DNA from: Hippopus hippopus
Lineage: Eukaryota > Mollusca > Bivalvia > Cardiida > Cardiidae
Reading direction: 5' to 3'
Assembly: GCA_946811185.2 (NCBI GenBank)
Contig: OX328112.1
Span: forward strand, 15,109,215-15,173,214
Length of the DNA stretch: 64,000 nt
Shown here: positions 21,857-32,010 of the stretch, piece by piece
Position numbering within the stretch: the stretch's first letter is position 1
Layout: each line of letters begins with the position of its first letter
The notes under the pieces: model-generated
Databases searched by the model: none
Told to the model about the DNA's origin: nothing
The model's input: only the letters and a program-made list of their open reading frames with translations
Program-made: the position numbers and the translations under genes

Positions 21857-22339
21857 ATAGCCCATTACCATATGGCCTGCAACACGCGAAAAGGGGCATT
21901 CGGATTTTTGCATAAAGTGTCATCTGGGATCAGCCTGCGCGTCATGCGAAACGACACTTTCCATTTTAATGTAATTTTCTGTTTTGCGCAAGTCTACTGT
22001 AGCACAAAATCTAATGTAGTCGTGAAGTGCCATCTTGGATTAGCCTGCACGGACTGCACAGGCTGATCCGAGAGGACACTTTACGCAAATATCCAAATGC
22101 CCATTTTCGCATGTTGCAAGCCATATAGTCCCAAAATTTTAATGACCCTGAATAAAAAGGTCTTTTAAAAACATTGTGGGAAAGGAGATAACGCTAGTAG
22201 CCAGCATTTTCTACTTTTCCCACAATTTATTCTACCATTTCCAAGACAGGTCTCACTATTTGAGTCATGTTTAATTTTTCGTCTGCAAATGCTTTAAATT
22301 CAGAACAGTCTAAAATTTTGTCATGTGATAAAGAGTTGA
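21857..22339 (-). mobile_element. piggyBac-like MITE interrupted by a nested element
   Basis: The left end cccattaccata (21861) resumes at tatagtcccaaaattttaatg after the insertion at 21871-22127. The right end is gataaagagTTGA. Core slightly damaged. Confidence 0.7.
21871..22127 (+). mobile_element. 'aacacgcgaaaaggggc' hairpin element, copy 2
   Basis: Inverted ends tatggcctgcaacacgcgaa and gcatgttgcaagccata. Internal palindrome gcctgcacggactgcacaggc. Inserted within the left end of the host MITE, next to a TATA. Confidence 0.75.
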
Positions 22340-22399
22340 ACATGATGGTGACACTAGAGAAATAATTAAGCATTAGATAGACTATCAAAACCAAAGTTG

Positions 22400-22480
22400 C
22401 TTTTGTGGACAGTATAGATTAGGATCAGACTGCACCAAACATACTGTCTGATCTTGGATCTATACTGTTCTGCTTCAATT
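22400..22480. repeat. Small palindrome family 'gatcagactgc / gcagtctgatc'
   Basis: acagtatagattaggatcag, actgcaccaaacatactgt and ctgatcttggatctatactgt form an imperfect hairpin. The same core recurs near 24055, 24675, 43645, 47930, 49470 and 56670. Confidence 0.6.
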
Positions 22481-22519
22481 GCCAAGGCATTCCTTCTAAA
22501 GTCACCCTTTTGACTTGGT

Positions 22520-22740
22520 TATTGTGAATTTGATACCTGGTTGAGGCAAACTTTCTTTCCAGCGATTTTTCACCTGTCACTTCTGATGCATGTGAGAAAA
22601 GTAATCAAAGACTTGGAAAGAAAGTTGTCTCAATATTTGTGTGAGAAAGCCAGGAAACACATGTGCAGGTGCACTGACCGCCGTGATATGACCTAAGCTG
22701 TTAAAACAGTGATAGACTCCAATACAATCAATCAATTAAG
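22520..22740 (+). mobile_element. SINE family 2, 5' truncated
   Basis: Matches the complete copy at 62361-62629 from the B-box region (gaatttgatacctggttgagg) to the gttaaaacagtgatagactc end and a (CAAT)n tail. The tRNA-like A-box part is lost. Confidence 0.75.
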
Positions 22741-22759
22741 TTCATTGTGCTTGTTTAGT

Positions 22760-22915
22760 GCTCTAAGCATGAAAGGAAAGGACAGCAAATGGCACTGAAA
22801 ACAACATGCAGGAAAAGGAGCCTTTGCTTGAAACAAGCAATAGCTCCTTTTCCTGCATTTCTTTCAAAGCTGTCTGTGGCAGGGATGTAAAAAAAAAATT
22901 ATATTTTGTTGGTTA
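22760..22915. mobile_element. MITE relative with a different hairpin core
   Basis: Stem-loop with stems catgcaggaaaaggagc and gctccttttcctgcat around a second inverted motif, tgcttgaaacaagca. The stem outline matches the main family but the centre is different, so this is a subfamily. The arms are too decayed to place the ends. Confidence 0.5.
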
Positions 22916-22925
22916 GGATAAATCT

Positions 22926-23151
22926 TTAACCCTTTACCATAGAATTCAGACTTTTAAATACGCATGAAAAATTAGCTTAAAATGACATTGCGGGAAAAGG
23001 AGAAATGCTGCTTAACAGCGTTTTCTCCTTTTCCCACGTTTTCTATCCTATCAAAGTCAAATCTCATGATTTCAGCAATATCTGATGTGTTGTCTGCAAA
23101 TGCTTTCAATTTGGACCAGTCTAAAATTCTATTATCTGGTGAAAGAGTTAA
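22926..23151 (-). mobile_element. piggyBac-like MITE
   Basis: TTAA on both sides. The right stem has lost 'caatg', as in the copy at 8649. Centre mutated to gcttaacagc. Confidence 0.8.
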
Positions 23152-23205
23152 ACAATTGGGATGATTCAGAGATAAATTCAGATAAGACAAGGTAGATTGT
23201 GTGTG

Positions 23206-23428
23206 ATAACCCTTTACCAGACGACAAAGTTTCAGCCTTGTCCAAATTCAAAGCATTTGCAGATGACAGTTTCAATGTGGCTCAAATGGTGCAATTTTTC
23301 ATTGATAGGGTAGAAAACATTGTGGGAAAAGGAGAAAATGCTGGTTACCAGCATTTTCTCCTTTTCCCATGATGTTTTCAAAAGGCTTCTTTTCCAAGGT
23401 CGTTAAAAGTCGGGATTGTCGGGGTTAA
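23206..23428 (+). mobile_element. piggyBac-like MITE, 5' member of a chain
   Basis: ATAA at 23206, TTAA at 23425 shared with the next fragment. Core 23310-23376 nearly perfect with central GGTTACC. The last bases of the right end are deleted (gtcggggTTAA). Confidence 0.8.
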
Positions 23429-23478
23429 CCCTATACCATCCAGTCCCTTGTTTTACTAAACCCTCTGGAAGATTTTTG
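23425..23478 (-). mobile_element. piggyBac-like MITE end fragment
   Basis: Starts at the shared TTAA: ccctataccatccagtccc and the short arm, then cut off by the following copy. Confidence 0.65.
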
Positions 23479-23703
23479 TATCCCTGTACCAAACAACAAA
23501 ATTGTAGACATGTCCAAAGTATTTGCAGATGACAAACTACATGAGGTAAAAAATTAAAGAAGTCCTCTTTGAAAGAGTGGAAAAAGATTGAGGGAAAAAG
23601 AGAAAATGCTGGTTACCAGCATTTTTTTCCATTTCCCACAATGAAATTAAATGGTCTTTTGTTCGAGGTTGTTAAAACTCAGAATTGTGTGATAAGGGGT
23701 TAA
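23476..23703 (+). mobile_element. piggyBac-like MITE
   Basis: Left end CCCTGTACCAAACAACAAAA, right end gataaggggTTAA. The long arm has lost the caaattgaaag block. Confidence 0.75.
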
Positions 23704-23741
23704 TAACATAAATAAAGGAGAAAATGCTTTTTTCACATTTT

Positions 23742-23970
23742 TTAACTCTTTACCACTCAATCCCGAGTTTTAATGACCCTGAGGAGATAGTCTTTTGAAA
23801 ACCTCGTGGGAAAAGAAGAAAATGCTGGAAACCAGCATTTTCTCCTTTTCCCACAATGTTTTTATACCTATCAAATAGAGAAATTATCATTTTAGCGACA
23901 TTAAACTTGTCGTCTGCAAATGCTTTCAATTTGGACTAGTCTAAAATTTTGTCGCTTGGTAAAGAGTTAA
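23742..23970 (-). mobile_element. piggyBac-like MITE, well preserved, 229 bp
   Basis: TTAA on both sides, ends ctctttaccactcaatccc and tggtaaagag intact. Core centre is ggaaacc in place of ggtaacc. Confidence 0.85.
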
Positions 23971-23983
23971 ATAAGTCTTTTGG

Positions 23984-24309
23984 TTAACTCTTTACCAAAC
24001 AGTTCCTTGTGTTACAGACCCTGAGAAAAAAAGGCTTTTAATCCTATGCTGCTGAGTGTACACAGAATGTGCAGTTTGATCTTGGATCTACACTGTCCGA
24101 TAAGGAGATATTATTTCCGAAAACATAACTTTGAAATAGCAATATTTGGGTTTTTTATTATCAAATTGAAAATTTCTTTTCAGTTATTTAGAAGGATAAG
24201 TGTTAAAAACATTGTGGGACACTTGTAACATTTCAGCCATTTTTCTTTTTTTTTTCCGTAAACGCTTTTAATATGAAAGAGTTGAAATTGTCGGTGTGAT
24301 AAAGAGTAC
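23984..24309 (-). mobile_element. piggyBac-like MITE with internal insertion
   Basis: Left end ctctttaccaaacagttcc after TTAA, right end gataaagag then TACA. The short arm is broken by about 150 bp (24040-24200) belonging to the small palindrome family (gtgcagtttgatcttggatc). Most of the hairpin is lost. Confidence 0.65.
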
Positions 24310-24735
24310 ACCAAATATGGGGGGTATATTTCATTGGTCATTCATACAGGGTCTTTTATGCGGGCTGACGTGGGATTTAAGAGAACTTAAATCAGTTCAG
24401 ATTAGGTTTTCGTTTTGTAATAATATTTATCTAGTTGGGGTAGGCTGCTTGTTTATTATGTGTGTGTGTACATTTATGGATGTATTTTTTTTACCTTGTC
24501 AAACAAATGTGCAGCAGACAGTTTTTAATGCTTTGAGTGCCAAATAAAGCCAACATAGAGTTTGAGTCTGTAAATGTTAGACCCCAAAGCTGCAATTTCA
24601 TGGTTGCTTTTTGTCTGTAATGTATAGTGTCAAAGTGGATAGTGTAGATAAAAGATAAGAGTGCATGTTTGTGCAGTCTGATCTTTGATCTATGCTGGCA
24701 GCAAAAGCAACAAGTCTTAAAAGGTGCTTTAGGGG
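24310..24735. other. No gene; small-repeat fragments
   Basis: Short open frames only. The segment gtgcagtctgatctttgatc near 24673 is from the small palindrome family. Confidence 0.4.
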
Positions 24736-24966
24736 TTAACACTTTATCACACAATCCCAAGTTTTAATCTCCCTGAGAGAGAAAGCTTTTGAAAACATTG
24801 TGGGAAAAGGAGAAAATGCTGGTAATCAGCATTTTCTTCTTTTTCCCACAATGTTTTCTAACCTTTCAGAGACAAATGACAGCATTTGAGCCACCTTTAA
24901 ATTGTTGTCTGCAAATGCTTTCAAATTTGGACCAGTCCAAAGTGTTGTCATTTGGTAATGGGTTAA
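24736..24966 (-). mobile_element. piggyBac-like MITE
   Basis: TTAA on both sides. Core 24788-24855, one stem mismatch near the centre (ggtaatcagc). Confidence 0.85.
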
Positions 24967-25022
24967 AATGTCTGTGAAATGTGGATAATCCACATCATTT
25001 AATTGTTAAGGCATAAATCTAT

Positions 25023-25251
25023 TTAACTCTTTACCAAACGCCAAAATTTCAGACTGGTCCAAACTGAAAGCATTTGCAGACAACAAATTAAAGATGGCTC
25101 AAATGGCAGAATTTGCCCTCGATAGAGTAGAAAACGTTGTGGGAAAAAGAGAAAATGCTGGTTACCAGCATTTTCTCCTTTTCCCACAAAGTTTTCAAAA
25201 GGTTTCTCTCCAAGGGTCGTTAAAGGTTGGAATTGTTTGGTAAAGAGTTAA
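25023..25251 (+). mobile_element. piggyBac-like MITE, well preserved, 229 bp
   Basis: Good reference copy: TTAA, ctctttaccaaacgccaaaa, long arm, gtagaaaacgttgtgggaaa, central GGTTACC, short arm, tggtaaagag, TTAA. Confidence 0.88.
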
Positions 25252-25474
25252 AACATAGCGGCAATTTCTCTTTTTCGCACCCTGTTTTCAGAAGTGGTCT
25301 GCTGCAAGATAGAAAAAGAAAGTCGTCTCAAGGTGTTAATATGATGAAAGTGCAGTTTTTGTATTTCGTTAGCCGTGTGTAACTTTTTTGTGATTTGATT
25401 GGAGGAATTAATTCATCACATAGTAAGTGAGTTTTCTTTTTTCATCCCAAACTTATGAAATGAAAACATCTGAT

Positions 25475-25589
25475 TTAAGGTCTGTGGACCCTAACTCATC
25501 AGTAAACATCAACGTTTTCGTAAAGGCTATTCACCCAATCTCGGCAGCTTCCATCTTTTAATATGAGAGTTAGGGGCCATAGACGTTAA
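25475..25589 (+). mobile_element. TTAA 'aaggtctatggcccc' MITE, copy 1
   Basis: TTAA at 25475-25478 and 25586-25589. Inverted ends: aggtctgtggaccctaactc and gagttaggggccatagacg. Interior gttttcgtaaaggctattc and atctcggcagcttccatc. Length about 115 bp. TTAA duplications with purine-rich 5' ends would fit Kolobok rather than piggyBac; this is inference. Confidence 0.75.
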
Positions 25590-25813
25590 CTCTCAACCAA
25601 ATAACAAAAATTTAGGCCTTTCAAACTTGAAAGCACTTGCAGAAGACAAATTTAATGTGCTGTAAATGATGCATTTTTTTTGCTTGAAAGGGTAGAAAAC
25701 ATTATGGGAGAAGGTGAAAAATGCTGTTTAGCATTTTCACCTTTTCTCACAATGTTTTAAAAAGGCATTGTCAGTGGGTCATTAAAACACAGGATTGTGT
25801 GCTAAAGGGTTAG
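25586..25813 (+). mobile_element. piggyBac-like MITE with covarying core
   Basis: Shares the TTAA at 25586 with the preceding element; right flank TTAG. Core ggtgaaaaatgctgtttagc pairs with gcattttcaccttttctc: a GGAG-to-GGTG change appears in both stems. Confidence 0.8.
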
Positions 25814-25840
25814 AGATAAGAATGTCAACATTAATGGAAC

Positions 25841-25968
25841 TTAAGGCCTACGGCCCCTAACTCTCATATATTAAAAGACGAAAGCTGCCGAGATTGGCCG
25901 AATAGCCTTTATTAAAACGTCGACGTTACACGATATTTACGGATGAGTTAGGGGTCGTAATCCTCAAG
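25841..25968 (-). mobile_element. TTAA 'aaggtctatggcccc' MITE, copy 2, inverted
   Basis: TTAA at 25841, then aggcctacggcccctaactc, interior gaaagctgccgagattggcc, and end gatgagttaggggtcgtaa. Inverted relative to copy 1, with a piggyBac-like MITE between them. Confidence 0.75.
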
Positions 25969-26004
25969 ACATATTGATACACTGAAGATGCATTTTAGCC
26001 AAGT

Positions 26005-26310
26005 CTTGATGTTCAGTCAGTCAGGTACAAGACTGAAACCATGGGGTTGCTGGTTCAAATCCCCATCTTGACCAGTATCTCTACAAGGACTGATGATAAG
26101 TGTTGCAACAGGATTCATTCCCCTCTTGGCTGTTCATTGTTCTGACAATTTATACGTGTGAAAGCAGCCTGTGGCTTTTGAAGAATATTATGGGGAGTTA
26201 CGGTGAAAGAAACTCCAGGGAAGCATGGCTTGGTGAACTTGCTCCCACTGTATAACTAAAGTAATGTTGATAATCATGTTAAGCATCATACAAACAAACA
26301 AAATACATGC
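26005..26310 (+). mobile_element. SINE family 1, decayed
   Basis: Head with gttcagtcagtcaggtac and B-box ggttcaaatcccc (26051). Body as at 12428. 3' end aatcatgttaagcatcat and a (CAAA)n-like tail. Confidence 0.7.
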
Positions 26311-26795
26311 TTACCAATGGAAAATGTTGTTTACAAGCCACATGTTCGATATTTCTGAAAAAATGTCTACCTCAGCTGGACCAGACTGCATTACGTTAGG
26401 AGAATCCATTTAATTTAGAGTTATCTATAGATCACCTATTATTGACAAAAATGCATGAATTGCCAGTGTTAAAATATTAAGAAGTTAGGCTGCTTTTTAC
26501 CTGATGTTTACTTCAATTCGGATCGAAAGGATAGAATTATCATAGTCTGAGGTGAGTCATTATCTGTCATTCAATTTTGAAAGTACAGGATGACCTGTCA
26601 AAATTCAATCTTTGGCGATTGTTATGACTTCATGTGGTAATTAACGAGATTAGATGGTGATATCATAACTTTGAAATAGACTATTCAGTAAGTGTTATAC
26701 TTACTATATCTTTATGATCTGTGCTCTGGGAAAAAAGAGGTTTAATGCATCTCTAATATGCGTTATACTAAGTAAGTAGTTGCATAATAATGGGT
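26311..26795. other. No gene seen
   Basis: AT-rich unique sequence with no recognised repeat or exon. Confidence 0.4.
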
Positions 26796-26990
26796 TCATA
26801 AAAACCTTTTTGTCCAACAGCTGGCTAAATCATGAGGTACACTGGTCCTTTGACATGCAGAGAATTGACTTACAGCATAAGGTTTTGACCCAGGTTAGCT
26901 GGTGCTGACTGCGCATGCTGACATGGGTCAAAACTTTTTGCTGATGTAGTAAACCCCCTTTTCACAGAGCATGACTCATATATACCTATA
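26796..26990 (+). repeat. Dispersed hairpin repeat, near complete
   Basis: gggttcataaaaacctttt, aatcatgaggtacactggtc, then a palindromic centre (ggttttgacccaggtta ... ctgacatgggtcaaaac) and cccccttttcacagagcatg. A longer version of the repeat at 8875 and 9905. Confidence 0.65.
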
Positions 26991-27095
26991 TGTATTGGTA
27001 GATTTTCTGGTGTTTCATCCTGTTGTATTTTGGCCAATCAGTTGATGAGTCTTAGTGTAAACACTGAATTTAGAATGGTTGTTGATTACAGATCC

Positions 27096-27320
27096 TTAAC
27101 CTTTAACTAGACGATGCTGACTTTTAACCAGCCTGAGGAAGATGCCTTTTGAAAACAATGTGGGAAAAGAGAAAATGCTGGTAACCAGCATTTTCACTGT
27201 TTCCCACAATGTTTTCTTCCTTCAAAGAAAAATCACATCTTTTACGCCACGCTGAAATTAAATCTTGAAATGCTTTCAATTTGGATGGGTCTAAAAGTTT
27301 GCTGTGTGGTAAAAGGTTAA
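27096..27320 (-). mobile_element. piggyBac-like MITE
   Basis: TTAA on both sides, ends ctttaactagacg and tggtaaaagg. Stems differ by a deletion (gggaaaagagaaa). Confidence 0.8.
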
Positions 27321-28928
27321 ATCAAGATCGAGGGGGCTGTTTTTCTAGAGTACTTACACAAACGAAAGTCTAAAATTTTGTGAGTTTTTGTGTAAGTCAA
27401 AGTTTTGCGTTCTACTAATATTTGCATAACTACCGGTATGTTCATATACAAGTTTTTGCGTAAGTCTAAGGACAAAAATACTGTTTGTAAGTGAAAACAC
27501 TGGGCATAAGATTGAGGCCTTTTTTTACTGTGTCCTCAAAGAGGAAGAAATTTGAGGGGAAAAAAACATCAGAATTATCCTTGCAGCTATCCACAGTAAT
27601 CATTAATTTCATTTTTTCATTACTGTTACGGAATGTTCATGACTGTTCTAGTACTTTCGACGTTTTGTTTACAAACAAGATGTACGCAGGATAGTCTAGA
27701 AGGAATATTAACTTTTCGTAATAACTTTGTAATTAGCGAATGATTTTAATCGATAGTAATGTAGGTACTTAACTATTTGTATGATAGGTCCATATCCTGA
27801 TCTCAAAGAAAAATCAATGTTATTATTGCCATAATCTAGCATACATGTTTATTTGGAATTCTCCGGTGTTTTCTCGAATATACTTTCGGTAGCTTTCGGG
27901 TGTACTCGATTCTTCTGTTAGGATATATAAGGGCCCAAACACCGAAGGGTTGGGAGAAGGGGAAAAGTTGTTAGATTAATTAAATTCTAAAACATAGTGG
28001 AACTCTTTTGTTCTTTTTTAATCTATTAAAACGTCATTTAAGCCATAGCCATTTGGTATCCAAGACCCTGTAATAATCACATGTACACTAGTAAAATTTG
28101 ACAGAAGCAGCTGACATATTATGAGATGACTAATAAAGCGCAGGAAAAATACCAATTAATGCCATTAGATTACGTTATGTTTCTCTCTTGTTGAACGGCA
28201 CACACTGTTTACAACAGAAACTACTGTTTATGCCTTCCATTGAAGAGATACAGAAATATTCAATTATGCAAATTCACAAAGGTACGAAATTTTAGTGAAA
28301 TCAGATTTACGAATTTTGTAAATATGAATGTAGGAGTAAAGTACTGATAAGTTGTAAGCAAAAACTTTAGAATTGTTAGTAAAATGGTACCCTGAAATAT
28401 GATATAATCTAGTTGCATGGTAAACATTTCTCACAGGGGATTTTCTTCCTTTACTGTGGGGCTGAATTTCGGCCCCATTCCCAATCGAAAATGTTTTTCC
28501 CAAATAGATGCTTGAAAGTCATCTGATGTATCGGCCAGAGTTTTCCCTGACACACAAATTAGTGCATTTTGACTTATTTTTTAACTAAATCACCTGCAAT
28601 TATTCATCCACTCCGAGCACAGACCACAGTTCATGCAGGAAATCGACAATCGTCATATTTTAGGTGCAAAACTATATGCGGGCAAATGAACATATCTGGC
28701 TGTAAACCATTCTAATGCTCAAATTTTAGACTGGGCACACTTTTCCAACTGTATTTAGTTTCGGTTTCTACGTTCAAAATAATACAGACAACTGTTCACT
28801 TTTAGGCAACTGCATCACATTTTCTAGAGGCTAGAATAAAGAACCCAGCTCCTCAATTGATAGTCCTGAACCAGCATCAAGTTATAAATTAGGAACGGTT
28901 GTGCTACGTCTTTGACTTAGCACAGGAA
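27321..28928. other. MITE-free stretch, no gene recognised
   Basis: Mostly unique sequence. ggatatataagggcccaaac at 27921-27940 resembles a TATA-type core promoter, but no start codon or exon follows that I can defend. Confidence 0.35.
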
Positions 28929-29240
28929 TCAGCTGTTTAATTGGTGAACATAGCATGTCGTCGGCTGAAATGGACACTCTCTATCAAAAACATGCAAATT
29001 CATTCTTGGACGTATAAAGTCATCAATTATGGTAATAAAATCAAGACACCTGGAATCAGTTTGGCTGTGGAACCATCGACACCCAAACTTGTATGACGCA
29101 AAAATGTGGTGTGGAGTTTCCTCTCCACAATTACTTTTTAACTTTCTTATCTTTTTCAAATACTGTATCAGGTCTGCCACAGAAAATGACGGTTTATCAA
29201 TCTTTCCATATGTGTCAAAACACACAGAAAATTGTTTCAA
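28929..29240 (-). CDS. Open frame of 103 codons, unidentified
   Basis: Starts MKQFSVCFDTYGKIDKP and runs to HQLNS before a stop. The composition is fairly protein-like (mixed charges, three aromatic-rich patches, DFITIIDDFIRP near the middle). No domain or signal peptide recognised, no promoter, splice or polyA context seen, and the opposite strand is also open for 72 codons. It lies in a stretch free of known repeats. It may be chance or a relic. Confidence 0.2.
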   Translation of the reverse strand: MKQFSVCFDTYGKIDKPSFSVADLIQYLKKIRKLKSNCGEETPHHIFASYKFGCRWFHSQTDSRCLDFITIIDDFIRPRMNLHVFDRECPFQPTTCYVHQLNS

Positions 29241-29640
29241 AGATTAATCGTCATGGAAAAATCCATGAAAACTAATGACAAAGCAAATGTCAAAAAGACC
29301 TCATTCAATCATAGGCCCTTCAATCTGTTTTTTTAGCCTTGAGAAGAACTATAAACAGCTGACTTGCATGCACACGATATAGAAAATAAAACAAGAACAT
29401 ACCCCTGTTCATTCACCAGAAAAATAGATATCTTTATGAGAGAATTTAAAAAACCTACTTATCATAGCATTTTGGGTGTCTTACAGCTAAGAAAGAACTA
29501 GTATAAAAGACAAATGAGAGTTTGAAAATGAAAATTTGGGCAAATCAAAAAATTTAGTGTAGTAAAGAGCTAAAACGTTTACAGGAATGATTCATTGAAT
29601 GTCTTGTCTCCAACATTCCAAAAGACAGACATGAGTAAAA
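29241..29640. other. No gene seen
   Basis: AT-rich unique sequence between the open frame and the first copy of a MITE chain. Confidence 0.4.
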
Positions 29641-29869
29641 TCAACTTTGTACCAAACTACAAAATTTTAGACTTGTCTATATTGAAGGGATGTGAGGATG
29701 ACAAATTAGGTACAGTCAAAATGATGGGATTTGTCTTTTGGAGGGTAGAAAACATTGTGGTAAAAGAAGAAAATGCTGGTTACCAGCATTTTCTTCTTTT
29801 CCCACAATGTTTTCAAAAGCTCTCTTCTTCAGGGTCATTAAAACTCGGGATTGTGTGGTAATGGATTAA
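29641..29869 (+). mobile_element. piggyBac-like MITE, first of a chain of three
   Basis: TCAA at 29641, 229 bp, right TTAA (29866-29869) shared with the next copy. Core central GGTTACC. Confidence 0.82.
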
Positions 29870-30092
29870 CTCAGTACCGAACAACAAAATTTTGGAATCA
29901 ACGAAATTGATAGCATTTGTAGAATGACAAATAAAATGTAGTTGAAATAATTTCTGTATTTGATTAGGTAGAAAACATTGTGGGAAAAGGCAGAAAAAGC
30001 TGGTCACCAGCATTTTCTCCTTTTCCTGAAAATTTTTCCAAAACCATTTTCTTCAGGGTTGTTAAAATTGGGATTCTGTGGTAAAAGGTTAA
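29866..30092 (+). mobile_element. piggyBac-like MITE, second of the chain
   Basis: Starts at the shared TTAA, ends tggtaaaaggTTAA at 30089-30092, which the third copy also uses. Core centre ggtcacc. Confidence 0.82.
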
Positions 30093-30308
30093 TCCACAAT
30101 TCCGAATTCTAACGACCCTGTGGAAGAAGGCTTTTGAAACTTTTTGGGAAAAGGAGAAAATGCTGGTAACCGGTATTTTCTCCTTTTTCCAAAATGTTTT
30201 CTACCCTTTCAAGTACAAATTACAACATCTGAGCCACATCTAGTATGTAGTCTGCAAATGCTTTCAATTTAGACAAGTCTAGAAGCTTGTGGATTGGTAA
30301 AGGGTTAA
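30089..30308 (-). mobile_element. piggyBac-like MITE, third of the chain
   Basis: Left end shortened to TTAATCCACAATTCC, right end tggtaaagggTTAA. A further end remnant, tatggtagagggTTAA, follows at 30320-30336. Confidence 0.8.
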
Positions 30309-30341
30309 AACATATTATTGTATGGTAGAGGGTTAAGAATA

Positions 30342-31117
30342 GGTGATCGGAAAGAAAGTATCAGGAAAAAAAGTATCGGGAAAAAAGTATCAATTTGCTA
30401 GGAAAGAAAGTATCAGGAAAAAAAAGAATCAGTTTTTGTCAATGTTGTGATACTTTATCAGTATTTATTTTAAATCATATAATTATGATTTTGATACTTT
30501 ATGTAATTAATTTTTGACATTTAAGCACACAAAAAAATGCTAGTAAGAAACATTTTCTTTTTTTCCTACAATGTTTTCAATTCAAAGGCCTTCTACCGTC
30601 TTAAGTTAGTAAACAATTATATGCAAAACTCACTAAAAGTGAATACTGTAATTAAAGTGTTACTTAAAGGTCAATCAGGAATGAAATAAAATGATGATTA
30701 AAAACAACATATTATTAGGAGTTTGGCAATATCAATGACTTAATCAAAGTGAAAATTAGACCTTTGTGGGATTATACAGCTGGCAAATTACACACACACA
30801 CAAAACAGAAATCAAAAACATTCTAATTACGATTATTATGCCCCAATCTCTTGCAGGTACATGTATCAACAATCAAACATGAGTTTTTGCACATTTCTTC
30901 CAATCTCAGGCCAGAAAAAGTAATACAAAAAATGTACAAATATCACATTTTTTTTCTTTAACAAAGTCAGTATAACCTATCAACTAAATTTTTACATCAT
31001 ATACCATATTAACATAGTCCCTTTTTGGCAAGTGATACTTTTTTTCCTGATACTTTTTTTTTCTGATACTTTTTATCCTGATTCTTTTTTTTTTCTGATA
31101 CTTTCTTTCCTACGATC
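30342..31117 (+). mobile_element. Mutator-like non-autonomous element
   Basis: Flanked by an exact 9-bp direct repeat TTAAGAATA (30333-30341 and 31118-31126). The ends are inverted (gatcggaaagaaagtatcag, and right-end reverse complement gatcgtaggaaagaaagtat). Each end holds three or four direct copies of a GTATCAGGAAAA-type block. The interior is AT-rich with no coding frame. A 9-bp duplication with long inverted ends is typical of Mutator-like elements. Confidence 0.7.
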
Positions 31118-31194
31118 TTAAGAATAATCACTACACAGAGATAGCTTATCTTATCAAGGATGAATCCTTTATTTCTCGAATACTACTTTTGACA

Positions 31195-31290
31195 CCACTC
31201 AAGTTTTACAGCTTTTGAAAACATTCTGAGAAAAGAACTATTGCTTATTACAAGCAACTGCTTTTTTTCCCTACAATGTTTTGCTCATCA
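31195..31290. mobile_element. MITE relative with a 'gctta' core
   Basis: aaaacattctgagaaaagaa ... ttgcttattacaagcaa ... ctacaatgtttt. Same alternative core type as 22760-22915. Confidence 0.5.
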
Positions 31291-31388
31291 TTGAAAAAAC
31301 CAAAAGCAACGCTTTCCTAGCACTCAAATACTTTTCTTTTTTGTAACAAATGTATTGTTATGTCACAAAATATCTAGTTTGATAATTG

Positions 31389-31545
31389 TTGAACCTTTTT
31401 ACCAAATTATAATGTATTATTACAATCCAAAGGAAGAAAGCCTTTGAAATCATGGAAAAAGGAGAAAATGCTGGTAATAAGGATTTTTCCATTTGGCATG
31501 TTTTCTTCTGTTTCTAAAGACAAAAATAATCCTATCGTTTTTCGC
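31389..31545 (-). mobile_element. piggyBac-like MITE, 3' truncated
   Basis: TTGA, then cctttttaccaaattataat, short arm and a decayed hairpin (ggtaataaggatttttcc). The long arm is lost. Confidence 0.6.
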
Positions 31546-31734
31546 TAGATATGAAATACAAAAATTTGACATTTTCAGGTGGCAGGTCAAAAAAACAACT
31601 GATGCATTTTCAGGCTTTCATAAAAAGTATCACACAGTGTAGATAAGAGATGAGACTTGCAGGTTCAGTACAGTCAGATCTTGATTGACTGTTGGCAATA
31701 GATATACAAGTTTTCCTTGATAGTGATAGATCAA

Positions 31735-32010
31735 TGACTTCATATTCAGGTGACTTGTCCTAATTGGAAGCATTTTCAAATGACATATGCAACAAAGTCT
31801 CAAAGTTAATGAACGTTTTGTCTGTGATAGGGTAGCTAACATTGTGGAAAAGGCAAAAATGCTGGTAACGAGCATTTTCTCCTTTTTTCACAATGTATTC
31901 TACCCTTTCAAATGGATATTCCAACATTTGAGCTGCATTTGATGTGTCATCTTCAATTTTAATGCATTAAAGTTTGGTAAATTTAAAGTTTTGTAATGTG
32001 CTCAAAGGGT
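31735..32010. mobile_element. piggyBac-like MITE, inverted dimer, decayed
   Basis: Long-arm sequence on both sides: gacttgtcctaattggaagc at 31751 and tcttcaattttaatgcattaa at 31950. Core central ggtaacgagc. Confidence 0.6.

Noticed and set aside
23206..24309. CRISPR-like regular repeats
   Set aside because: Repeats are 229-bp transposons in alternating orientation with TTAA flanks, not short direct repeats with spacers.
27921..27940. TATA-type promoter
   Set aside because: Good TATATAA match but no initiating ORF, exon or other support downstream.
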